Assembly: GCA_020628975.1 (NCBI GenBank)
Contig: JAHDEF010000130.1
Span: 1-5,124, forward strand
Source of the DNA: Aquimarina sp.
Lineage (GTDB): Bacteria > Bacteroidota > Bacteroidia > Flavobacteriales > Flavobacteriaceae
Length of the DNA stretch: 5,124 nt
Direction: 5' to 3'
Shown: piece by piece, positions 1 to 5,124 of the stretch
How the letters are laid out: each line of letters begins with the position of its first letter
Position numbering within the stretch: position 1 is the stretch's first letter
Notes under the pieces: model-generated
The model's database searches: none
What the model was told of the DNA's origin: nothing
What the model saw: only the letters and a program-made list of their open reading frames with translations
Translations under genes and position numbers: made by a program

Positions 1-7
1 CTTGTAG

Positions 8-82
8 GTTTTTAAATTATCTAAATTTTATATCTACAAGGTCCTAAAGACCTTGTAGATATAAAATAATTAATTTAAAAAC
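8..82. repeat. Long nested palindrome (two-part hairpin), possible bidirectional terminator
   Basis: The inner arms at 25-43 and 49-67 are perfectly complementary over 19 bases around the five-base loop CTAAA. After a small asymmetric bulge (20-24 against 68-70), outer arms 8-19 (GTTTTTAAATTA) and 71-82 (TAATTTAAAAAC) pair perfectly over another 12 bases. The core CTACAAGGTC is moderately GC-rich and the flanks are AT-rich. The hairpin lies about 50 bases beyond the stop of the minus-strand DUF1456 gene, so it may end that transcript and one entering from the left edge. It lacks a clean run of T directly after the core stem. A transposon-derived palindrome is an alternative. The structure is seen directly; its role is inferred. 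Confidence 0.75.
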
Positions 83-131
83 AAATAATAATCAGTGCTT
101 TATAATGAAAATATTAATCGAACTCAGGTTA

Positions 132-482
132 CTATTTCTTTTTTGTAAACTGTGGTGTCTTCTTTTCCTTATTCATTCCTTTATCTGAAGAAAAACTCGA
201 TTGTCGCTTGTTTTCTTTGGGTTTCTCTTTTGAATTCTCTTTTGGCTTGGGCTTATTTTCCATTGGACCACGTAAATGAACAACTAATCCATTGAGAAAA
301 TTACGCAGTAACTGATCGCCACACTCCATATATTTAGGATGCTTTTCACTTCTAAAAATAGCTCCTAATTCGCTTTTAGTAACTTCAAAATCTACCAAAG
401 CACATATTTTTACTATATCTTCATCGCGTAGTTTATGCGCTACACGAAGTTTCTTGAAAATGTCGTTATTTGTCAAACCCAT
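132..482 (-). CDS. DUF1456 family protein (YehS-like) with a lysine-rich C-terminal tail
   Basis: This 116-residue protein starts at ATG (480-482) and ends with TAG. Residues about 4-73 match the DUF1456 pattern as I recall it from E. coli YehS: an N-terminal TNNDIFKKLRVA, then DEDIVKICAL, then a basic stretch before YMECGDQLLRNFLNGLVVHLRG. Family members commonly carry two tandem copies of this domain (about 150 residues), but here there is one copy. It is followed by a 43-residue tail with 14 lysines, including the internal repeat KPKENSKEKPKEN. The tail is probably disordered and could bind nucleic acid, which is inference. No signal peptide or membrane segment is visible, so it should be cytoplasmic. 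The biochemical function of DUF1456 is unknown to me. It is transcribed divergently from the TerB-like gene, with a TAnnTTTG promoter element just before the start. Confidence 0.88.
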   Translation of the reverse strand: MGLTNNDIFKKLRVAHKLRDEDIVKICALVDFEVTKSELGAIFRSEKHPKYMECGDQLLRNFLNGLVVHLRGPMENKPKPKENSKEKPKENKRQSSFSSDKGMNKEKKTPQFTKKK

Positions 483-486
483 GCTG

Positions 487-494
487 CAAAGATA
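487..494 (-). promoter_or_regulatory. Bacteroidota -7 element (TATCTTTG) of the DUF1456 gene
   Basis: Read on the minus strand, TATCTTTG is an exact match to the Bacteroidota -7 consensus TAnnTTTG. Only four bases (CAGC) separate it from the ATG at 482, so the transcript would begin at or within a few bases of the start codon and be leaderless or nearly so. I see no TTTG at the usual -33 distance upstream, so the support rests on the -7 element and its position. Confidence 0.6.
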
Positions 495-498
495 GCAA

Positions 499-542
499 CT
501 AAGATGTTAGAAGTTAGATTTTAGATCGCTTCGCTTTTAGAT
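499..542. repeat. Short degenerate direct repeats (TTAGAT-type heptamers and a split octamer)
   Basis: Four adjacent seven-base units read CTAAGAT (499-505), GTTAGAA (506-512), GTTAGAT (513-519) and TTTAGAT (520-526). The octamer TTTTAGAT at 519-526 then recurs at 535-542, separated by exactly eight bases, CGCTTCGC. The array fills the upstream side of the DUF1456 promoter in the divergent gap. The units are imperfect and AT-rich, so a simple-sequence origin is possible. A regulator binding array would be inference only. Confidence 0.5.
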
Positions 543-651
543 AAATGCTATAATTATTTTTTTACGGAAAAAAGATTCTAAAGAATAAGGAAATAGGACA
601 AATAGGCTTTACCCCAAATCTTAGAGGTCTTGATTCTAAAAACAAATATCA

Positions 652-1056
652 ATGAACTATACTAGAGAAGAAAAACTGGCTTTAATTTCCGAACTTATAA
701 CACTAGCCAATACTGATAAAAAACTAGAAGCAGCAGAAATTCAATTTATAAAAGCCATTGCCGCAACCATTCAAATTGATGAAGTTGATGTAGAAAAACT
801 GGTTGAAAAACCCGTTCCAAGCAAGGTCATTAAATCTGAATCGGAACGTATAACTCAATTTCACCGATTGGTATTGGTTATGAATATTGATCAACGTACT
901 AGCGTCGATGAAATAGTCACTCTAAAAAATTTTGGTTTAAAAATGGGCTTACCAGCACCCGCTATCGATGCTGTTTTACAACAAATGGGGAATTACGAAA
1001 ACAAGGTCATTCCTCCCCAAATTTTAATAGATATTTTTAAAAAACACTACAATTAG
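652..1056 (+). CDS. Small TerB-like helical protein (hypothetical)
   Basis: This 134-residue protein starts at ATG preceded by an A-rich stretch (AACAAATATCA) and ends with TAG. It appears wholly alpha-helical, with no signal peptide or membrane segment, so it is probably cytoplasmic. Residues 5-42 (KLALISELITLANTDKKLEA, then AEIQFIKAIAATI) follow the TerB-like pattern of a hydrophobic helix, an acidic turn of the type aDGklxxxE (here TDKKLEAAE, 21-29), and a second helix. Residues about 61-110 hold two or three more helices, ending with GLPAPAIDAVLQQM. The C-terminus is VIPPQILIDIFKKHYN. TerB-like proteins were first linked to tellurite resistance, but no other ter gene is present and that role should not be assumed. 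From memory, similar short flavobacterial proteins have been labelled 'excinuclease ABC subunit B'; no UvrB motif is visible here. It is on the same strand as secDF, but secDF has its own promoter. I see no clear TAnnTTTG upstream of this gene. Confidence 0.82.
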   Translation: MNYTREEKLALISELITLANTDKKLEAAEIQFIKAIAATIQIDEVDVEKLVEKPVPSKVIKSESERITQFHRLVLVMNIDQRTSVDEIVTLKNFGLKMGLPAPAIDAVLQQMGNYENKVIPPQILIDIFKKHYN

Positions 1057-1090
1057 TTAATTTTTCTTATTGATACAAGCGCTTAACTAA
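1053..1090 (+). terminator. Possible weak hairpin after the TerB-like gene
   Basis: TTAGTTAA (1053-1060, overlapping the stop codon) is complementary to TTAACTAA (1083-1090), with a 22-base loop that includes the palindrome AAGCGCTT (1077-1084). An A-rich run follows rather than a T run, so as a plus-strand terminator it would be poor. The pairing is seen; the role is doubtful. Confidence 0.2.
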
Positions 1091-1097
1091 AAAATAA

Positions 1098-1128
1098 TTT
1101 GCGTTTCACCACCGATAAGTTATATTTG
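1098..1128 (+). promoter_or_regulatory. Bacteroidota-type promoter of secDF (TTTG-N19-TATATTTG)
   Basis: TTTG at 1098-1101 and TATATTTG at 1121-1128 are separated by exactly 19 bases. This matches the known Bacteroidota -33/-7 promoter layout (TTTG, about 19-21 bases, TAnnTTTG) recognised by the primary sigma factor. Transcription should start near 1133-1135, leaving a leader of about 35 bases before the ATG at 1169. The leader is AT-rich without a Shine-Dalgarno motif, as is usual in this phylum. Its presence suggests secDF is transcribed independently of the TerB-like gene. Confidence 0.8.
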
Positions 1129-1168
1129 CTCGTTTTTGAAATTACATCTAATTAATAACTGACACATA

Positions 1169-4153
1169 ATGCAGAATAAAGGACTGATACGCGCATTCGC
1201 CATTTTATTTGGCTTGGTATGTATTTACCAATTGTCGTATACATTTATTACAAATGCAAAAGAGAAGAAAGCGAAAGCGTATGCTTCAGCTAAATATGCT
1301 GAGGGTACACAAAACTATGCTTCTTTAAGAGAAATTGCAGAAGAGAGCTACTTAGACTCTATCGGAAATGAAGAAATCTTTTTAGGAATCACCTATAATG
1401 ATGCCAAAAAGAAAGAATTAAACAAAGGACTTGACCTTAAAGGAGGGATCAATGTTATTCTTCAAATTTCTGTTAAAGACATTCTTGAAGGTTTAGCAAA
1501 TGGCTCAAGAAACCCTGCTTTTAATAAAGCTTTAATCGACGCAGATCAAATTCAAAAAGACGCTCAAGAGCCTTATGTTGAATCTTTCTTCAAAGCTTTT
1601 GATGCTTTACCTGATGCTAAACTAGCTACTACCGAAATTTTTGCTACTAAAGATTTAAGCGATGATATCAAATTAGGGATGTCAAACGACGAAGTAAAAC
1701 CTGTCATTCGCAGAAAAATTAATGAGTCTATAGTTTCTGCTTTCGAAGTGTTGCGTGAGCGTATTGATAAATTTGGGGTTACACAACCAAATATTCAGCG
1801 TTTAGGAGAAACAGGAAGAATTTTAATTGAACTTCCGGGTGCTAAAGATATTGAGCGTGTTAAAAAGCTTGTACAAAGTACAGCTCAATTAGAATTTTGG
1901 GACGTATATAAGGCAGAAGAAGTTTTCCCAGTGTTAGCACAAGCAAATGCAATGCTACAAGCGGAATTACCTAAAGAAGATAATAAAGCGACTCCCTCAG
2001 AAGAAACTAAAGAAGACAGTTCTATTGACGACCTATTAGAAGATGCTGAAGAAGTTGAAAAAGAAGAAGCAAATGTAAATCCTATTTTCGATTTAATTCA
2101 AGGGCAAGCTTACCCTGGTCAACCTGTAGTGGCAAGTGTTGCTAAAAAAGATACTGCGCAGTTTATGGGGTATTTAAATAGCTCTAAAGTTAGAAACTTA
2201 TTACAAGGAGAACAGCGTTATATGCGTTTTGCTTGGGGTAAAGCTGATGATGCCGCAGAAACTTTTGACTTATATGCTATTAAGGCCAACCGCCAAAATA
2301 CGCCTGAATTATCGGGTAACGTAATTACTGATGCACAACAAACCTATAGTCAATTAGGAAACGTAGCTGTAAGTATGCAAATGAATGGTAAAGGAGCTAA
2401 GGTTTGGGAAGAAATGACTGGGCGTGCTTCACAACAACAAAGTCAAATTGCTATAGTACTTGATAATGTTGTTTACTCTGCTCCAGGTGTAAGTAGTGGT
2501 GCTATCTCTGGAGGTAGAAGTGAAATTACGGGGAACTTTGATGTTTTAGAAGCAAAAGATTTAGCCAACATTTTACGTGCGGGTAAACTTCCTGCCTCTG
2601 CAGATATTATTCAAAGTGAAATCGTAGGACCTTCTTTAGGTAAAGAAGCTATCCAAAGTGGTATATTATCATTTATCATCGGATTAGTTTTGATTTTGGT
2701 TTGGATGATTTTTTACTATGGAAAAGCAGGAGCTTTTGCTGATATCGCTTTGATTGTAAACATCTTATTCATATTTGGAATTTTAGCTGGACTACAAGCG
2801 GTTTTAACCTTACCTGGTATTGCTGGTATCGTATTAACTATTGGTATGTCGGTTGATGCCAACGTACTTATTTTTGAACGTATTCGAGAAGAAATTAGTA
2901 AAGGAAAATCGCAAGCCAATGCTATTGCCGATGGTTTCAAAAATGCCTTGTCTTCTATATTAGATGCCAACATAACTACTGGTTTAACAGGTATTATATT
3001 ATTGATTTTCGGAACAGGACCTATCAAAGGATTTGCTTTTACGTTACTAGTAGGTATTGGTACGTCATTATTTACTGCGATTTTTATCACGCGATTATTA
3101 ATCGATGGATACGGTAAAAACGGTAAAGAATTAGCATTCTCTACAGCTATTACTAAAAACTGGTTCAAGAATATCAATATTGAATTCTTGAAAAAACGCA
3201 AAATTGCTTATATCATTTCAGGAGTTTTAGTTACGGTAGGTTTGATTTCGTTATTTACTCAAGGATTAGATCAAGGAGTAGATTTTGTTGGAGGAAGAAC
3301 ATATACAGTTCGCTTTAACAAAGACGTTAATGCTACAGAAGTAGACAGCGAGTTAACGGAAATATTTGGTAGTGTTGAAGCTAAAATTTCTGGTGCTAGT
3401 AACCAGTTAAAAATTACTACTAATTATAAGGTTGACGAAACTTCTACGGAAGTTGATAATGAAATTAGAAGAAAATTATATGATGGTTTAAAACCGCATT
3501 TATCTAACAATTTAGCTTATCAAGATTTTATTTCTGGTAACGACCAAAAAGTAGAAGGTATTATGTCTTCTATCAAAGTAGGTCCAACCATTGCTGATGA
3601 TATTAAAAAGGCTGCTTTTTGGGCCGTATTAGGATCATTAATTGTAGTGTTCTTATACATCTTAATTCGTTTCCGCAGATGGCAATTCTCATTGGGTGCT
3701 GTTGCCGCTGTATTCCACGATGTATTAATTGTATTAGGATTATTTTCGTTACTTCATAAGGTAATGCCATTTAGTTTAGAAATTGACCAAGCATTTATCG
3801 CTGCAATTCTTACCGTTATTGGTTATTCATTAAATGATACCGTGGTAGTATTCGATAGAATTCGTGAATTTTTAGACGATCACAAGGATTGGAAATTAGC
3901 GCGCGTTGTTGATGCGGCATTAAGTAGTACGTTATCACGTACGCTTAACACCTCGTTGACAACGTTATTAGTATTACTAGCAATATTTATTTTCGCAGCG
4001 CCATTGCGAGGATTTATGTTTTCATTAATCATTGGTGTAATTGTTGGTACTTACTCATCATTGTTTATTGCAACGCCTATTATGTACGATACCGTACAGA
4101 AAGTAGGTTTAAAAGAAGCTAAAAAAGAGGAAGAAGAAGTAGCTACGGCTTAA
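1169..4153 (+). CDS. secDF: Protein translocase subunit SecDF (SecD-SecF fusion)
   Basis: SecDF is an inner-membrane partner of SecYEG that uses the proton gradient to pull exported proteins out on the periplasmic side after SecA-driven entry. This 994-residue protein carries SecD (about 1-645) and SecF (about 675-980) in one chain. SecD shows TM1 (about 6-28), GLDLKGG (87-93), the P1 periplasmic domain with RIDKFGVTQPNIQRLG (198-213), and TM2-TM6 (about 497-643) with GMSVDANVLIFERIREE (559-575) and GTGPIKGFAF (615-624). SecF shows TM7 (about 679-697), GVDFVGG (703-709), the P4 domain, VGPTIADDIKKAA (804-816) and TM8-TM12 (about 816-970), with GYSLNDTVVVFDRIRE (885-900) and SRTLNTSLTT (923-932). 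Asp563, Asp890 and Arg924 appear to correspond to Thermus SecDF Asp340, Asp637 and Arg671, which are needed for proton-coupled activity. An acidic stretch at about 265-301 in P1 and an EEEE-containing tail look lineage-specific. The ATG is supported by promoter spacing and by TM1 starting soon after it. Confidence 0.98.
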   Translation: MQNKGLIRAFAILFGLVCIYQLSYTFITNAKEKKAKAYASAKYAEGTQNYASLREIAEESYLDSIGNEEIFLGITYNDAKKKELNKGLDLKGGINVILQISVKDILEGLANGSRNPAFNKALIDADQIQKDAQEPYVESFFKAFDALPDAKLATTEIFATKDLSDDIKLGMSNDEVKPVIRRKINESIVSAFEVLRERIDKFGVTQPNIQRLGETGRILIELPGAKDIERVKKLVQSTAQLEFWDVYKAEEVFPVLAQANAMLQAELPKEDNKATPSEETKEDSSIDDLLEDAEEVEKEEANVNPIFDLIQGQAYPGQPVVASVAKKDTAQFMGYLNSSKVRNLLQGEQRYMRFAWGKADDAAETFDLYAIKANRQNTPELSGNVITDAQQTYSQLGNVAVSMQMNGKGAKVWEEMTGRASQQQSQIAIVLDNVVYSAPGVSSGAISGGRSEITGNFDVLEAKDLANILRAGKLPASADIIQSEIVGPSLGKEAIQSGILSFIIGLVLILVWMIFYYGKAGAFADIALIVNILFIFGILAGLQAVLTLPGIAGIVLTIGMSVDANVLIFERIREEISKGKSQANAIADGFKNALSSILDANITTGLTGIILLIFGTGPIKGFAFTLLVGIGTSLFTAIFITRLLIDGYGKNGKELAFSTAITKNWFKNINIEFLKKRKIAYIISGVLVTVGLISLFTQGLDQGVDFVGGRTYTVRFNKDVNATEVDSELTEIFGSVEAKISGASNQLKITTNYKVDETSTEVDNEIRRKLYDGLKPHLSNNLAYQDFISGNDQKVEGIMSSIKVGPTIADDIKKAAFWAVLGSLIVVFLYILIRFRRWQFSLGAVAAVFHDVLIVLGLFSLLHKVMPFSLEIDQAFIAAILTVIGYSLNDTVVVFDRIREFLDDHKDWKLARVVDAALSSTLSRTLNTSLTTLLVLLAIFIFAAPLRGFMFSLIIGVIVGTYSSLFIATPIMYDTVQKVGLKEAKKEEEEVATA

Positions 4154-4172
4154 TTGACGCTTCCATTTTAAT

Positions 4173-4207
4173 AAAAAAGACACCTCTGTATGAGGTGTCT
4201 TTTTTTT
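4173..4207. terminator. Bidirectional intrinsic terminator between secDF and the phytase-like gene
   Basis: GACACCTC (4179-4186) pairs perfectly with GAGGTGTC (4192-4199) across a five-base loop, TGTAT. The stem is extended by six A (4173-4178) facing a run of eight T (4200-4207), giving up to 14 base pairs. It lies 19 bases after the secDF stop. Read on the minus strand, the same hairpin is followed by six T, and it lies about 45 bases after the stop of the convergent gene, so it can end transcription from both sides. Confidence 0.92.
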
Positions 4208-4251
4208 GTAACTTTTTTTGCTAAAATTACTTAAATCCTTTCAAAGGTCTA

Positions 4252-5124
4252 TCACAAACCTTCTACACTAAAAACCAATAATTGAGTTATCTGATGACCA
4301 TACTCATTAAAATTATTGTCAGAAATAAAAACTAACGTCGGCTTACCATTAATTTTAGGACCAAAACAAAACCCCTCTAAATTGTCAATATGCTTACTCG
4401 GTAATTCATTCATTATCGATTTAAAATCAATTAGTAACGTTTTCTTCAAGGGAACTACCTTTTCATTTTTTAACGCTTTAATACTTGAAATTGCAGTTAC
4501 CTCAGCTGTAACAATAGCTAAATATAATTTCACATTTGTCCCATTAGCCCCATAGCCCGAAGTGTACGACCTTTCTAAGCATAAAAAATGAGAATCGTCT
4601 AGGTATACCATTTCTACTAATCCATTAATCGCCACTGATGATGTAAATTTAGGCTTCAAAGCAACTTTATCTAATGGATAAGCGAATTGTTGTGTTATTT
4701 TACTCGTGTTTAAATTGTAAGCACTTAAGCGTACAAAAGCACTGTGATTGTTTTTATAAGTAGCTGATTGTCCATCACTTTTCAATGGAATTTCATTTGC
4801 AAACCATATGGTTTCCGCATTCTGACCTAAGCTTAAATTTTCAAAACTTCCATTATGAATTACATTCTGAACATCAAAAATACTAGGCAATGCTATAGTT
4901 TGCTTAATCTTGCCGTCAGTTGTTCCTACTTGTATACTTGGTGCAACCCCTTTCTTAATATTTCCTTCTGAAGACCATACTATTTGATTATCATCTAAAA
5001 AACGTAAGCCTTCTGGATCAAAACAATCTGGATTTAATTTGTTGCCTTGATAATCTTTTAAAATTACCTCTTTAATAACTTCAACATCAGAAATGATATT
5101 ATTATCAAAATCCAGTTGAAGCTC
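4252..5124 (-). CDS. Phytase-like / esterase-like family protein, 5' end beyond the window
   Basis: The minus-strand frame is open from the window edge (5124) to the TGA at 4252-4254, giving 290 codons of the C-terminal part. A start at 4890 would use TTG within a continuous conserved frame and is not credible. Numbering from the edge, motifs typical of the 'esterase-like activity of phytase' family (Pfam Phytase-like, as I recall it) are DPEGLR (36-41), VWSSEG (49-54), NGSFENLSL (91-99), LERSY (183-187), DNLEGFCFGP (247-256) and LVFISDNNF (264-272). These glutamates and aspartates lie in the blades of a predicted beta-propeller, where related proteins bind calcium. Members are often about 350-400 residues with a signal or lipoprotein peptide, so the missing part is probably 60-100 residues including any export signal. 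Real phytase activity is unproven for most of the family; the substrate cannot be told from sequence. It converges on secDF across a shared terminator. Confidence 0.88.
   Translation of the reverse strand, partial: ELQLDFDNNIISDVEVIKEVILKDYQGNKLNPDCFDPEGLRFLDDNQIVWSSEGNIKKGVAPSIQVGTTDGKIKQTIALPSIFDVQNVIHNGSFENLSLGQNAETIWFANEIPLKSDGQSATYKNNHSAFVRLSAYNLNTSKITQQFAYPLDKVALKPKFTSSVAINGLVEMVYLDDSHFLCLERSYTSGYGANGTNVKLYLAIVTAEVTAISSIKALKNEKVVPLKKTLLIDFKSIMNELPSKHIDNLEGFCFGPKINGKPTLVFISDNNFNEYGHQITQLLVFSVEGL

Noticed and set aside
1..45. Open plus-strand frame at the left edge (from position 3 to a TAA at 42-44) as a possible gene tail
   Set aside because: It is only about 13 codons, overlaps the palindrome and shows no recognisable protein sequence.
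549..554. TATAAT resembling a proteobacterial sigma-70 -10 box in front of the TerB-like gene
   Set aside because: Bacteroidota use TAnnTTTG, there is no matching -35 box, and TATAAT is easily produced by chance in AT-rich DNA.
2716..3201. 161-codon open frame on the minus strand inside secDF
   Set aside because: It lies antisense to the conserved SecD membrane segments and SecF start. Its predicted protein resembles no known family and mirrors secDF codon structure.
4200..4220. Two T7-G runs (4201-4208 and 4213-4220) as a direct repeat
   Set aside because: They are explained by the terminator T tract and general AT-richness.
4237..4247. Small palindrome CCTTTCAAAGG near the end of the phytase-like gene
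   Set aside because: Five-base arms with a one-base centre cannot form a stable hairpin; likely chance.
4316..4555. 79-codon open frame on the plus strand inside the phytase-like gene
   Set aside because: It is antisense to conserved motifs (LERSY, DNLEGFCFGP, SDNNF) of the real gene and has no promoter or start context.

Overview
The window is AT-rich DNA that looks like a member of the Bacteroidota, most likely Flavobacteriaceae. The main reasons are a SecD-SecF fusion of 994 residues, start codons preceded by A-rich sequence with no Shine-Dalgarno motif, and two matches to the Bacteroidota -7 promoter element TAnnTTTG placed directly upstream of genes. No phage, transposase, CRISPR, rRNA or tRNA sequence was seen. 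The region reads as ordinary chromosomal core with small lineage-typical genes around it, and I found no convincing new multi-gene system.

Layout: positions 1-131 are non-coding and dominated by a long nested palindrome (8-82). On the minus strand, 132-482 encodes a small DUF1456 (YehS-like) protein with a lysine-rich tail, and a TAnnTTTG element lies only four bases before its ATG. The 169-base divergent gap (483-651) holds that promoter and a patch of short degenerate direct repeats. On the plus strand, 652-1056 encodes a small helical protein that resembles the TerB fold. A 112-base gap follows, with a near-ideal Bacteroidota promoter (1098-1128) that should drive secDF (1169-4153) on its own.

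secDF occupies more than half of the window. It encodes the fused accessory motor of the Sec translocase, with all twelve expected membrane segments and the conserved charged residues for proton coupling. It ends at a strong hairpin terminator (4173-4207) that works in both orientations. The converging minus-strand gene from the right edge down to 4252 is the C-terminal 290 codons of a phytase-like/esterase-like beta-propeller protein. Its start is outside the window, and the reading frame is open all the way to position 5124.

The genes do not look like one functional unit. DUF1456 and the TerB-like gene are divergent, secDF has its own promoter, and the phytase-like gene is convergent. The only plausible link is general: SecDF assists export of envelope proteins, and the phytase-like protein belongs to a family that is usually exported.
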